A stretch of 64,000 bases of DNA from an uncultured Curtobacterium sp. (GCA_913778205.1 CAJYUW010000001.1:1-64000), one strand, 5' to 3'; positions 8,585 to 16,892 are shown, counted from the first letter of the stretch. Numbers and translations: made by a program. The notes: generated from the sequence alone by a model not told the origin.

Positions 8585-8597
8585 ACGCTGCGCGTCT

Positions 8598-8637
8598 GAC
8601 GGGAGGCACGGTGCCAGCCGGCACCGTGCCTCCCGTC
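8598..8637 (+). terminator. Perfect 18-bp hairpin terminator
   Basis: GACGGGAGGCACGGTGCC pairs perfectly with its complement around the loop AGCC. It lies 13 bases after the reductase stop. No T-tract follows, as is common in GC-rich actinobacteria. Confidence 0.85.
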
Positions 8638-8683
8638 CGTCATCGGTCGCGTCGCGACGTCTCCGGTGTCGGTCCCACGGGAC

Positions 8684-8689
8684 TACACT
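8684..8689 (+). promoter_or_regulatory. -10 box (TACACT) of helD
   Basis: TACACT would start RNA near 8696, giving a leader of about 23 bases that holds a GAAGGG ribosome binding site 6-7 bases before GTG 8719. Confidence 0.55.
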
Positions 8690-8718
8690 GGACACCCCTG
8701 TTTCCCGAAGGGTGGCGT

Positions 8719-10962
8719 GTGTCCGAACCGACCGAGATCGACCGCGAGCGTGGCTACGTCGACGGGCTCTTCGCCCGGCTCGACGAACTGACCGCCGAGG
8801 CCGAGCAGCGTCTCGCCGAGACCCGCCGTCAGGCGGTCGGCGGGAACCACCAGAGCCGCAGCGAGCGCGACGCGTACGCCCGGCTGTACGAGGACACCAT
8901 CGCGACACTCGAGCGCGTCGGCGACCGGCTCGTGTTCGGTCGGCTCGAGGTGTCCGAGCCGGACAGCGACGAGGACGCGTTCCGGTACATCGGCCGGGTC
9001 GGGCTCCGCGACGACGAGCACCGGCCGCTGCTCCTCGACTGGCGCGTGCCCGGCGCGAGCGCGTTCTACCAGGCGACCGCCGCGCACCCGATGGGCATGC
9101 GGGCACGACGACACCTCACCCTCGACGGGCGCACCGTCGTCGGGGTCGAGGACGAGGTCTTCGACGCCGCGCTCTACGACGACGAGCGGACCCACCTGCA
9201 GGGCGAGGGCGCGCTGCTCGCGGCCGTCACCGCCGAGCGCACCGGCCGGATGACCGACATCGTCGCCACGATCCAGGCCGAGCAGGACCGGATCATCCGC
9301 TCCCCGCTCGAGGGCGTCCTCATCGTGCAGGGCGGTCCCGGCACGGGCAAGACCGCGGTCGCGCTGCACCGTGCGGCCTACCTGCTCTACTCGTACCGCG
9401 AGCGGCTGCGCGGGTCCGGCGTGCTCATGGTCGGGCCGTCGTCGGCCTTCCTGACGTACATCGAGCAGGTGCTGCCGTCCCTCGGCGAGACCGGTGTGGT
9501 GATGGCGTCGCTCGGCTCGCTGTACCCGGGCGTGCACGCCTCCGCGCACGACCGACGCGACGTCGCCGCCGTCAAGGGCTCCGCCGAGATGGCCTCGCTG
9601 CTCCGCCGGGCCGTACGGTCCCGCCAGGTCGTGCCGACCGAGTCCGTGACGCTCGACGTCGAGGGCGAGCGGCTCGTCGTCCCGCCGCAGCTCGTCGCCG
9701 ACGCCATGAAGCGCGCACAGGACCGCGGCAAGCCGCACAACGTCGCCCGGGTGACGTTCAACAAGATCGCCCTCGACGCCATGACCCGGCTGCTCGCCGA
9801 CCAGCTGCGCGAGCGCGGCACGACGGTGGACGAGGCCGACGAGAAGGTCCTCCGCGAGGACATCCGCTCCTCGTACGACGCCCGCGTCCTGCTCAACACC
9901 GCGTGGCTGCCGCTCCCGGCCGAGAAGCTCGTCGAGGACCTCTACGCCCGCCCGAACTGGCTCGCCTCACTGACCCCGAACTGGACCCCGGAGCGCCGCG
10001 CCCTGCTGCTCCGCGCCCGCGGTTCCGCGATGACGGTCGAGGACGTTCCGCTCCTCGACGAGGCCGCCGAGCTGCTCGGTCCGTTCGACCCGACCGGCGG
10101 CGCTGCCAAGCGAGCCGCGAAGGCGAGCCGGAACCGCGACATCGAGAACGCGCGGCAGGCGATCGAGAACATGGGCGTCGAGGGCATCGTCACCGCCGAG
10201 CAGGTCGCCGGGTCCTTCGCGGAGGGCGGCGACCCGCGCACCACCGCCGAACGCGCCGCCGAGGACCGCGAGTGGACCTACGGCCACATCGTCGTCGACG
10301 AGGCACAGGAGCTCTCCCCGATGCAGTGGCGGGTGCTCGCCCGCCGCAACCCGCTGCGGTCGTTCACGATCGTCGGCGACATGGCGCAGGGCTCCTCGCC
10401 GGGAGCCGCCCGCACCTGGGACGACGTCGTCGGTGCACTCGCCCGCCGGCGTCGAGGCCGTGCCCCGCAGGTGCCGATCGAGCACCGCATCGAGGAGCTC
10501 ACGGTCAACTACCGCACGCCGCGGTCGATCGTGCGCGCCGCCGGCGAGTTCGCGGAGTCGGCCGGGCTCGTGGTCACCCGGACCGAGGCCGTGCGCGACG
10601 GCGACCCCGTGCAGCGCGTGTCCGTGCCGCGGGCGGACGTGCCCGACACGCTCGCGTCCCTGGTCGACGACGAGCGTGCGGCGATCGGGAGCGGCACCAT
10701 CGGGGTCATCGTGCCGGAGGCCGACGTCGACGCCGTGCGCCGCCGGCTCGCCCGGACCGAGGCGGACGTGCGCTCGCTCGGGTCCCCGCGGCCGGGCTCG
10801 GTCACGGTGCTCACCGGGGCGGACGCGAAGGGTCTCGAGTTCGACGGGGTGCTGCTCGTCGATCCGGAGCGGGTCGGTGCCGATGCCGCGCGGGCCGCGG
10901 CGGCGGTGTACGTCGCGATGACCCGGCCGACGCGCCGCCTGACGATCCTCGACGTCGCCTGA
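8719..10962 (+). CDS. helD: HelD-like superfamily 1 ATPase, RNA polymerase recycling factor
   Basis: A 747-residue UvrD/SF1-type ATPase. HelD binds stalled RNA polymerase and drives its release from nucleic acid. The first 100 residues are coiled-coil-like and match the arm that enters the polymerase secondary channel. Walker A is G-G-P-G-T-G-K-T near residue 205; Walker B is I-V-V-D-E-A-Q-E; motif III is F-T-I-V-G-D-M-A-Q-G; V-Y-V-A-M-T-R near the C-terminus is motif VI. Length and the large insertion between Walker A and B fit the actinobacterial class of HelD. The open frame extends to 8113 but that part overlaps the reductase, so GTG 8719 with its ribosome binding site is taken. Confidence 0.88.
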   Translation: MSEPTEIDRERGYVDGLFARLDELTAEAEQRLAETRRQAVGGNHQSRSERDAYARLYEDTIATLERVGDRLVFGRLEVSEPDSDEDAFRYIGRVGLRDDEHRPLLLDWRVPGASAFYQATAAHPMGMRARRHLTLDGRTVVGVEDEVFDAALYDDERTHLQGEGALLAAVTAERTGRMTDIVATIQAEQDRIIRSPLEGVLIVQGGPGTGKTAVALHRAAYLLYSYRERLRGSGVLMVGPSSAFLTYIEQVLPSLGETGVVMASLGSLYPGVHASAHDRRDVAAVKGSAEMASLLRRAVRSRQVVPTESVTLDVEGERLVVPPQLVADAMKRAQDRGKPHNVARVTFNKIALDAMTRLLADQLRERGTTVDEADEKVLREDIRSSYDARVLLNTAWLPLPAEKLVEDLYARPNWLASLTPNWTPERRALLLRARGSAMTVEDVPLLDEAAELLGPFDPTGGAAKRAAKASRNRDIENARQAIENMGVEGIVTAEQVAGSFAEGGDPRTTAERAAEDREWTYGHIVVDEAQELSPMQWRVLARRNPLRSFTIVGDMAQGSSPGAARTWDDVVGALARRRRGRAPQVPIEHRIEELTVNYRTPRSIVRAAGEFAESAGLVVTRTEAVRDGDPVQRVSVPRADVPDTLASLVDDERAAIGSGTIGVIVPEADVDAVRRRLARTEADVRSLGSPRPGSVTVLTGADAKGLEFDGVLLVDPERVGADAARAAAAVYVAMTRPTRRLTILDVA

Positions 10963-11011
10963 GTCCTGCGCGACCGCGGTGGGCGCGCCCGGCGCGGCGC
11001 GGGTGTCCGCC

Positions 11012-11071
11012 GCACAACCGGAGTCGCGTCGCACCGCGGGTGCGCGTGGTTCGGGACCCCTTGCGTTGTGC
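11012..11071. repeat. 60-bp inverted-repeat element, copy 1 (degenerate)
   Basis: It begins GCACAACCGGAGTCGC and ends GCGTTGTGC, exactly 60 bp. Each 24-base arm is roughly 80% like the arms of copies at 28927 and 45696, with a 12-base centre. It lies between helD and emfourin. Self-pairing has decayed in the middle of the arms but the outer 7 bases pair perfectly. Confidence 0.75.
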
Positions 11072-11154
11072 GCTGGTGCGCGCGGGACGCAAGGCGCGTG
11101 GCGGCCTGGTGTCGTGCCTCCCGACGGGCGCGTCGCGGCACGGCACGCCGCGGG

Positions 11155-11430
11155 TCAGGCGGGGTCGGGGTCACCCTCGTCGCGGACGCGGGACACCAGG
11201 GCCGCCCACGCCCCGTCGAGTCGGCTTCCCGGGATGGTCACCGAGCGTTCCTCGACCGTGATCGTCCACGAGAAGTCGTCGCGGACGGCGGGCGACGGCG
11301 CCGGGACGTCGCGCGGCAGTCCGCCGACGAGGTCCGTCCACGCCGCGGGGTCGGCACACGCCTCCGTGTCGACGTGCCAGGCCCGGGTCGTGCCGGCGAA
11401 GCCTCCGGTCCGGCGGACGGCGATGTGCAT
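11155..11430 (-). CDS. Emfourin-type protealysin inhibitor
   Basis: A 91-residue protein starting M-H-I-A-V-R-R-T-G-G-F-A-G. This opening matches the emfourin family, small cytoplasmic inhibitors of protealysin-like M4 peptidases. A central D-F-S-W-T-I-T-V and the short helical C-terminus fit the family size of about 100 residues. Emfourin genes typically follow the protease gene on the same strand, as here (107 bp apart). The frame stays open upstream to 11565 through Pro/Ala/Thr/Arg repeats and slightly into the protease gene; that extension is probably not translated. Expected role: keep the intracellular protease in check. Confidence 0.85.
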   Translation of the reverse strand: MHIAVRRTGGFAGTTRAWHVDTEACADPAAWTDLVGGLPRDVPAPSPAVRDDFSWTITVEERSVTIPGSRLDGAWAALVSRVRDEGDPDPA

Positions 11431-11465
11431 GCCCCGACCGTACGCCCCGCGCGCGGCCCGGGTCG

Positions 11466-11536
11466 GTGCCGGACGGGTGGTTGCCGGACGGGTCGTTGCC
11501 GGACGGTCGAGCGCTCGTCGGTCGAGCGCTGGTCGG
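11466..11536. repeat. Two short tandem arrays between protease and inhibitor
   Basis: Three 14-15 bp units close to GTTGCCGGACGGGTC (11466-11508) are followed by two 15-bp units, GAGCGCTCGTCGGTC and GAGCGCTGGTCGGTT. They fill nearly all of the intergenic gap. They might alter mRNA structure between the two genes, but no function is shown. Confidence 0.8.
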
Positions 11537-11537
11537 T

Positions 11538-12590
11538 TCAGCGCAGGACGCCCACCTCGCGCCACGCCTGCTCGACCGCGGCGTGCTCACGCGAGCCGTC
11601 GCCGAAGCGGCTGGCCGCGCTGCTGACGGTCACGGCGGCGAAGCCCGCGAAGTCGATCGACGCGGTGACCGTGTCGGAGGTGAGGGCGTCCCACCAGACG
11701 GCTCCGGCACCGTCCCACGCGTTGCCGCCGATCGCGGTCGCGGCGAGGTAGAAGGCGTGGTTCGGGATGCCGGAGTTCGTGTGCACGCCGCCGTTGTCGT
11801 CCGCGGTGTCGACGTAGCCCGCCATCGTCGCCGGCTGCGGGTCCTTGCCGAGCACCGGGTCGTCGTAGGCCGTCCCGGGCGCCTTCATGGACCGCAGCGC
11901 CACCCCGTGCACCCGCGGCGTGAAGAGCCCCTCGCCGATCAGCCACGAGGCCTCGTCGGCGGTCTGCTTCCGCGCGTACTGCAGCACGAGGGAGCCGAAC
12001 ACGTCGCTGATCGACTCGTTCAGGGCGCCGGACTGCCCCTGGTACAAGAGGTCCGCGGTGTACTGCGTGACGCCGTGTGCGAGCTCGTGCCCGATGACGT
12101 CGATCGCGATGGTGAACCGTTCGAAGACCTCGCCGTCGCCGTCGCCGAACACCATCCGGCTGCCGTCCCAGTAGGCGTTGTCGTAGTCCTGCCCGTAGTG
12201 CACGGTGGCGTCGAGGGGGAGCCCGGCGCCGTCGATCGAGACCCGGTCGAACACCTCGAGCCAGAACGCGTGCGTATCACCGAGACCGGTGTAGGCCTCG
12301 TCCACCGCCGGGTCGCCGGTGTCCGGTGCGCCCTCGCGTCGAACCGGGGTCCCGGGCAGGGTCGTCGAGCCGTGCGCGTCGGAGATCGTCCGCTGCGGGG
12401 ACCGGTCGACCACGCCGGAGACCCCCTGCGGTCGCACCCGGTGATCGTGCTTGGACTGTTGGACGTCGTCGAGCGACGCGAGCGCGGAGCGGGCGGCCGA
12501 GGACGCGCGGGGGAGTTCCGCAGCGGCGTCGGCGACGGCGCGGAGGAGGTACGGCGGGACGACGGAGTGGAGGCGCGCGGTCGGGGTCAT
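11538..12590 (-). CDS. Protealysin-like M4 metallopeptidase
   Basis: A 350-residue thermolysin-family zinc peptidase. The zinc site is H-E-L-A-H followed downstream by the glutamate of N-E-S-I-S-D-V-F-G; the catalytic histidine region is H-T-N-S-G-I-P-N-H-A-F. A propeptide of only about 60-80 residues and the absence of a signal peptide place it in the protealysin subgroup, which acts inside cells or is exported by unusual routes. It is followed by its emfourin inhibitor, a known pairing. ATG 12590 is chosen; a TTG 12 bases upstream is an alternative. Substrates are unknown; protealysins of other bacteria have been linked to host interaction. Confidence 0.92.
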   Translation of the reverse strand: MTPTARLHSVVPPYLLRAVADAAAELPRASSAARSALASLDDVQQSKHDHRVRPQGVSGVVDRSPQRTISDAHGSTTLPGTPVRREGAPDTGDPAVDEAYTGLGDTHAFWLEVFDRVSIDGAGLPLDATVHYGQDYDNAYWDGSRMVFGDGDGEVFERFTIAIDVIGHELAHGVTQYTADLLYQGQSGALNESISDVFGSLVLQYARKQTADEASWLIGEGLFTPRVHGVALRSMKAPGTAYDDPVLGKDPQPATMAGYVDTADDNGGVHTNSGIPNHAFYLAATAIGGNAWDGAGAVWWDALTSDTVTASIDFAGFAAVTVSSAASRFGDGSREHAAVEQAWREVGVLR

Positions 12591-12639
12591 GGCCCGATGC
12601 AACCACCGGGCACCGACACCGGATCCGGGGAGGACCCGC

Positions 12640-13692
12640 TCAGTCCGGTTTCCGGTTCGCGACGAGGGCGAGTGCGTAGGACTCCCACCACTCCCCGGCA
12701 GCGGGGCCGCCGTTGCACGTCCCGTCGCTCAGGCCGGGGGTCTTCACCCAGAGCAGCGCGTCCAGTCGGGTGCTGCCCCTGGTGACGCGCGGCGGCTGGC
12801 CGAGCCCCGCGCCCGACGGGTTGCACCACGTGCCGCGCCAGCCCTGCCCGTTCCGCGAGACGTCGATGACGAAGTGGGGGTCGTCGCCGATCCGGTCCGC
12901 GAGCTCGTCGGCGTACGCCCGTTCGGTGTCGACCCGGTAGAAGTTCGACACGTTCGTGAAGAACCCCTGCGTCCGGTCGACGCCGGCCTCCCGGAGCCAG
13001 GCCGCCTGCCGCGCGACCGGGACGCGTCGCTCGTTGCCGCCGTCGAGGTACACGGTGAGGCCGTGCCCGCTCAGTGCGTCCACGGCCTTCCGGAGGAGCG
13101 GCAGCCGGGAGCCCTCGAGTCGCTTGCACACCGCGATCTGGGCGATCGAGTCGGGCTCGACGAGCACCACGGCGTGCGACCCCGCCATGGCTCGGGCCGC
13201 GGCGCGAACCCACGGGACGTACCCCGCCACGGTGCTGCCGCCCTCCGAGTAGTGACCGCAGTCACGGTCCGGTACGTCGTACAGGACGAACACGGGCGTG
13301 CGGTCCTGCTCCCGTGCGCTCCGGACGACGTCGCGGACCGTGGCGCGCGTCGCGGCGACCGAGTCGTCGGTGAGCCACGTGGCGATCGGCTGGTCGGCGA
13401 TGACCGCGATCTCGCGCGCGGTGGCGTCCTGCCCTGCCGCACGGGCCTGGGCAGCCCGACGACCCGCCTGGTTCTCCGCCGACGGCTGGACGGCCAACCC
13501 GCCGGGGAACGCCTGCGCCGCGGTCCTCCGGTGGACGGCCTGCCCATCGTCCGGACCGCCCGTGCTGGGGAGGACCACCACGAGCGCCACCGCGACGGCG
13601 ACCACGACGGCGCACGCGGTGCCGATCCACAGCCACTGCCGCCGAGCCGACGACCGACGCGGTGTCCTCCGGCGGTTCCCCTGGTCCGTCAT
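12640..13692 (-). CDS. Glycoside hydrolase family 6 (endoglucanase-like)
   Basis: A 350-residue GH6 enzyme, expected to cleave beta-1,4-glucan with inversion. An N-terminal basic stretch and one membrane segment (about residues 19-42) make it membrane-anchored or secreted. GH6 landmarks are V-L-Y-D-V-P-D-R-D-C-G with the likely proton-donor Asp144, V-L-V-E-P-D-S-I-A, F-V-I-D-V-S-R-N-G-Q-G and the C-terminal W-V-K-T-P-G-L-S-D-G-T-C. No carbohydrate-binding module is present, so it may act on soluble or cell-wall-associated glucan. A cellulase fits a plant-associated lifestyle (inference). It ends 49 bp from the protealysin start but has no overlap with it. Confidence 0.93.
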   Translation of the reverse strand: MTDQGNRRRTPRRSSARRQWLWIGTACAVVVAVAVALVVVLPSTGGPDDGQAVHRRTAAQAFPGGLAVQPSAENQAGRRAAQARAAGQDATAREIAVIADQPIATWLTDDSVAATRATVRDVVRSAREQDRTPVFVLYDVPDRDCGHYSEGGSTVAGYVPWVRAAARAMAGSHAVVLVEPDSIAQIAVCKRLEGSRLPLLRKAVDALSGHGLTVYLDGGNERRVPVARQAAWLREAGVDRTQGFFTNVSNFYRVDTERAYADELADRIGDDPHFVIDVSRNGQGWRGTWCNPSGAGLGQPPRVTRGSTRLDALLWVKTPGLSDGTCNGGPAAGEWWESYALALVANRKPD

Positions 13693-13795
13693 GCCCCAAT
13701 GCTGGCAGGCGCGCGACGGTCGCGGGGGCCCGTTCCGGGTGTTCTGCCAGCGGTGGGCCAGCGGTTTCCCGAACCGGGTCCGTCAGACTGCTCGG

Positions 13796-14242
13796 ATGCT
13801 CCGGAAACTCCTCCTCCTCGCCCTGACCGCGGCGTACGCCTGGGTGATCTGGCGGATGACGCTCACGCCGCAGGCGTTCACGGCGGCGCAGGACTCCCTC
13901 GTCGCCCACGCGATCGCCTGGGCGCAGGAGGTGACCGGCAGCACCTGGCTGTCGTACGCCCGGACCGAGTTCCTCGCCAACATCGCGATGTTCGTCCCGG
14001 TCGGCGTGCTCGCCGCGCTCTGGCTGCCCCGGCGGTGGTGGTTGCTCGGCGCCGTCGTGGGCGTCGGCCTGTCGTGCGGCATCGAGCTGTACCAGGGCGC
14101 GTTCCTGCCGTACCGCGTCGCCGATCCGCGCGACGTGCTCTCGAACGGCCTCGGCGGCCTCCTCGGTGCGACGCTCGTCGGTCTCGTCCGGAGCCTGCTG
14201 CCGGCGCCACGACGGCGTCGCCTGCGTGCCCGGACCGCCTGA
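13796..14242 (+). CDS. VanZ-like family membrane protein
   Basis: A 148-residue protein with four hydrophobic segments (about 3-22, 58-78, 82-100, 120-138). The conserved pattern E-F-L-A-N-I-A-M-F-V-P-V-G and the later I-E-L-Y-Q-G and R-x-x-D-x-x-D-V-L-S-N-x-L-G-G match the VanZ-like family. VanZ gives low-level teicoplanin resistance in enterococci; the role of the widespread homologues is not established. ATG 13796 is chosen because CAGACT, a -10-like box, stands 6 bases before it and the upstream frame overlaps the GH6 gene. Confidence 0.85.
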   Translation: MLRKLLLLALTAAYAWVIWRMTLTPQAFTAAQDSLVAHAIAWAQEVTGSTWLSYARTEFLANIAMFVPVGVLAALWLPRRWWLLGAVVGVGLSCGIELYQGAFLPYRVADPRDVLSNGLGGLLGATLVGLVRSLLPAPRRRRLRARTA

Positions 14243-14250
14243 TGACCTGG

Positions 14251-14256
14251 TAGTCT
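14251..14256 (+). promoter_or_regulatory. -10 box (TAGTCT) of rpsO
   Basis: TAGTCT would start RNA near 14263, giving a leader of about 100 bases before rpsO with an AGGGAAGGGGATC ribosome binding region. S15 often binds its own leader, so the length is notable. Confidence 0.6.
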
Positions 14257-14361
14257 TTCCCGGTTGCCGTCGAACGGCCGCGGACAAAGAGCGCTCGTGC
14301 AGCAGGCACGGGCACCGCGCAACGACCGTTCTCGTTCAGAGGACAGGGAAGGGGATCATCC

Positions 14362-14631
14362 ATGGCACTTGACGCGAAGATCAAGCAGGAGATCATCGAA
14401 GAGTACGCGACCCACCCGGGCGACACCGGATCCCCCGAGGTCCAGGTCGCCGTTCTGACGCGTCGCATCAACGACCTGAACGAGCACCTCAAGGAGCACA
14501 AGCACGACCACCACTCGCGTCGTGGTCTGCTGCTCATGGTCGGTCAGCGTCGCCGCCTCCTCGGTTACCTCGCCGACGTGGACATCAACCGCTACCGTGC
14601 GCTCATCGAGCGCCTCGGCCTGCGCCGCTGA
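14362..14631 (+). CDS. rpsO: 30S ribosomal protein S15
   Basis: An 89-residue S15, full family length. The conserved [15 protein letters not shown] and [11 protein letters not shown] segments, which contact 16S rRNA in the platform, are intact. A strong GGGAAGGGG ribosome binding site precedes the ATG. It has its own promoter and a perfect terminator. In most actinobacteria pnp follows directly; here pnp lies about 4 kb away, with four other genes between them. Confidence 0.99.
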   Translation: MALDAKIKQEIIEEYATHPGDTGSPEVQVAVLTRRINDLNEHLKEHKHDHHSRRGLLLMVGQRRRLLGYLADVDINRYRALIERLGLRR

Positions 14632-14654
14632 GTCCCACGCGGACACTGCTCGAC

Positions 14655-14690
14655 CGAACGCCCGGTCTTCTTCGGAAGACCGGGCGTTCG
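14655..14690 (+). terminator. Perfect 16-bp hairpin with TTCG loop after rpsO
   Basis: CGAACGCCCGGTCTTC pairs fully with its complement around a stable TTCG tetraloop, 24 bases after the rpsO stop. Confidence 0.95.
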
Positions 14691-14717
14691 TCCGTTCCCC
14701 GGCCGGGATGCCCCGGG

Positions 14718-14784
14718 GCGACCGGCCAGGAGAGCCCGGGCGACCGGCCGGGAGGGCCCGGGTGACCGGCCGGGAGGCCCGTGG
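14718..14784 (+). repeat. 22-23 bp tandem repeat, three units
   Basis: Units near CGACCGGCCGGGAGGGCCCGG start at 14718, 14741 and 14763, between rpsO and the FMN reductase gene. They contain the GGGAGGC motif of the terminator-like family. Confidence 0.8.
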
Positions 14785-14823
14785 CGGCCGGGCGGGAATG
14801 GTTGCGTCCGGCGCGGGGTTCGG

Positions 14824-14829
14824 TATGGT
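14824..14829 (+). promoter_or_regulatory. -10 box (TATGGT) before FMN reductase gene
   Basis: TATGGT is 34 bases before the ATG; RNA would begin near 14836 and include a GTCGGGA ribosome binding region. Confidence 0.45.
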
Positions 14830-14863
14830 GTTCATGCAAACGCATCGAAAGTCGGGAACTATC

Positions 14864-15475
14864 ATGACCATCATCGCCGTCGTCTCCGCAGGACTCTCGG
14901 ACCCCAGCTCCACCCGGCTGCTCGCCGACCGGCTCGGCCGGGCGGCCTCCGACGCCCTGCGCGCCGAGGGCACGACCGCCACGACCCGGCACGTCGAGCT
15001 CCGCCCGCTCGCGCACGAGGTCGTCGACGCGATGCTCACCGGCTTCGCCGCCCCGGCGCTCGCCGAGGCGATCGCCACGGTCGTCGAGGCCGACGCCGTC
15101 GTCTTCGTCACGCCGGTGTTCACGGCGGGGGTGAGCGGGCTCGCGAAGTCGTTCCTCGACGTGCTCGACAAGGACGCCCTGACCGACATGCCCGTGCTCC
15201 TCGGCGCGACCGGGGGGACGGCGCGGCACTCGCTGGCCCTCGAGCACGCCCTCCGCCCCGTGTTCGCCTACCTCCGCGCCGCGGTGGTCCCGACCGGCGT
15301 CTTCGCCGCGACGGAGGACTGGGGGAGCGACGAGGCCGCTCTGGACGCGCGCATCCGCCGGGCCGGCGGCGACCTCGCCTGGGCGATCCGGGCCTCCCGG
15401 CGGGTGCCGCAGCAGGCGGACGCCCTGCCGGCGACGCCGGACTTCGCGACCCTCCTCGGCGGCCTGCAGCGCTGA
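14864..15475 (+). CDS. NADPH-dependent FMN reductase (CE1759-like)
   Basis: A 203-residue flavodoxin-fold reductase that supplies reduced FMN. The N-terminus I-I-A-V-V-S-A-G-L-S-D-P-S-S-T-R-L is the phosphate-binding loop; V-F-V-T-P-V-F-T-A-G-V-S-G-L-A-K and L-G-A-T-G-G-T-A-R-H-S-L complete the FMN site. It matches the CE1759-type branch, often paired with luciferase-like monooxygenases, though none is seen here. ATG 14864 gives the correct family N-terminus; the frame open upstream crosses the rpsO terminator and is not used. It is followed by the ApbE flavin-transferase locus, so a flavin theme links the neighbours. Confidence 0.9.
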   Translation: MTIIAVVSAGLSDPSSTRLLADRLGRAASDALRAEGTTATTRHVELRPLAHEVVDAMLTGFAAPALAEAIATVVEADAVVFVTPVFTAGVSGLAKSFLDVLDKDALTDMPVLLGATGGTARHSLALEHALRPVFAYLRAAVVPTGVFAATEDWGSDEAALDARIRRAGGDLAWAIRASRRVPQQADALPATPDFATLLGGLQR

Positions 15476-15583
15476 TCGGCGGATTCGAACGGTACGGACG
15501 GATCGTCCAGCCGGGCCACAGGGAGCTCCAGGGGTGCTCATCGATCCGCCGAGGAGCCTCGTCGTGACGGACGAGGAGGAACG

Positions 15584-15928
15584 ATGGGCTTCACGAACAG
15601 GTTCAGGACGACCAGCTCCCTGGTGAGCCTCGGCGGACTGGTGGTCGCGATGGTCACCGGCGCCGGGGTGTGGATCGGGCACGCGCAGGGCGCGAGCGAC
15701 ACCGGGACCAGCACGAGCACGAGCGACACCGGGACCAGCACGAGCACGAGCGGCAGCGGGACCAGCTCGAGCACGAGCGGCAGCGCCGGCTCCGGTAGGA
15801 GCGACACCGGCTCCGGCACGAGCGACACCAGCTCCGGCACGAGCGGCTCCAGCAGCTCCGGCACGAACTCCGGCGTGACGCAGGGCAACGCCAACTCCTC
15901 ATCCGACGCCACCACGACGGGCTCCTGA
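15584..15928 (+). CDS. Secreted Ser/Thr/Gly-rich low-complexity protein
   Basis: A 114-residue protein. Residues 1-38 form a signal peptide or anchor (basic start, then S-L-V-S-L-G-G-L-V-V-A-M-V-T-G-A-G-V-W-I and a possible cut near H-A-Q-G-A). The remaining 75 residues are almost only Ser, Thr, Gly, Asp and Asn, built from reiterated T-S-T-S and G-T-S-S units. A clear AGGAGGAACG ribosome binding site precedes the ATG. It ends one base before the apbE gene and is surely cotranscribed with it. In similar loci the partner is a secreted FMN-binding-domain protein to be flavinylated; no such domain is seen here. Its role is unknown; Ser/Thr residues could be modification targets. Confidence 0.8.
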   Translation: MGFTNRFRTTSSLVSLGGLVVAMVTGAGVWIGHAQGASDTGTSTSTSDTGTSTSTSGSGTSSSTSGSAGSGRSDTGSGTSDTSSGTSGSSSSGTNSGVTQGNANSSSDATTTGS

Positions 15929-15929
15929 G

Positions 15930-16892
15930 ATGCGCGCCGCGACCGAATGGGACCTCTGGACCACCACCGCCCGCGTCGTGCTCGACCACCGGGACCGACG
16001 ACACCTCGCCGCCGCCGAGGCCTGCGTCCGCGAGGTCACCGACGCCGTGGACCTCGCGTGCAGTCGCTTCCGGGACGACTCCGAGCTCGTCGCCCGCACC
16101 GTCGAGCTCGAGCGCGGCGCGGAGGTGTCGCCGCTCCTGGCGTCCCTCGTGCACCAGGCCCTCGACGCCGCACGGCTGAGCGACGGCGACGTCGACCCGA
16201 CCCTCGGCAACCACATGGTGAGCCTCGGCTACGACGACGCGTTCGCCGGACGGCCGCACCGCCCCACCCGACCGGCGCTCGCGGACGCGCTCGACGCCCG
16301 TCCCGCCTGGCAGCGGATCCTGCTGAGCGGCACGTTCCTCCGCGTCCCGGTCGGGGTCCGCCTCGACCTCGGCGCGACCGCGAAGGCGGCGGCCGCGGAC
16401 ATGGCGGCCGCGAGCATCACCGCGCGCTTGGGCATCGGCGCGCTCGTGTCGCTCGGCGGAGACGTCGCGACGGCCGGCCCGGACCCGGTCGGCGGCTGGC
16501 AGGTGCGGGTACAGGACCGCGACACCGACCCCGCCGACCACGTCCGGGTCGCGTCCGGCTGGTCCATCGCGACCTCGAGCACGCAGAAGCGCCGGTGGGA
16601 GCAGGACGGTCACGCCAGGCACCACATCCTGGACCCCCGGTGGGGATTGCCCGCGGAGCCGGTCTGGCGGTCCGTGACCGTCGTCGCGCCGTCGTGCGTC
16701 ACGGCGAACACGATGACGACCGCGGCGATCGTCCGCGGGCGTCGGGCCCCCGCGATGCTCCGTGCGAGTGGCCGCGCGGCACGGCTCGTGGGCGCGTCCG
16801 GCGAGGTGCTCCGACTCGGCGGGTGGCCGGCCGACGACGCACTGCCCGCTCCGGAGCGCGCGGGGCGCAGCCTGACCGTGCTCGTCGCTTGA
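15930..16892 (+). CDS. ApbE-type FAD:protein FMN transferase
   Basis: A 320-residue enzyme of the ApbE family, which moves FMN from FAD onto Thr/Ser of exported proteins. Key segments are present: D-x-R-L-S-D-G-D-V-D-P-T-L-G-N near 85-100, V-R-L-D-L-G-A-T-A-K-A near 145-155, L-V-S-L-G-G-D-V-A near 180, and H-H-I-L-D-P-R-W-G near 238. There is no lipoprotein signal, so it is cytoplasmic or lacks an anchor, unlike many Gram-negative forms. It immediately follows the low-complexity secreted gene. The natural acceptor is not visible in the window. Confidence 0.88.
   Translation: MRAATEWDLWTTTARVVLDHRDRRHLAAAEACVREVTDAVDLACSRFRDDSELVARTVELERGAEVSPLLASLVHQALDAARLSDGDVDPTLGNHMVSLGYDDAFAGRPHRPTRPALADALDARPAWQRILLSGTFLRVPVGVRLDLGATAKAAAADMAAASITARLGIGALVSLGGDVATAGPDPVGGWQVRVQDRDTDPADHVRVASGWSIATSSTQKRRWEQDGHARHHILDPRWGLPAEPVWRSVTVVAPSCVTANTMTTAAIVRGRRAPAMLRASGRAARLVGASGEVLRLGGWPADDALPAPERAGRSLTVLVA

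Noticed and set aside
11431-11565. N-terminal Pro/Ala/Thr/Arg extension of emfourin
   Set aside because: The in-frame extension is made of intergenic tandem repeats and runs into the protease gene; ATG 11430 gives the family N-terminus.
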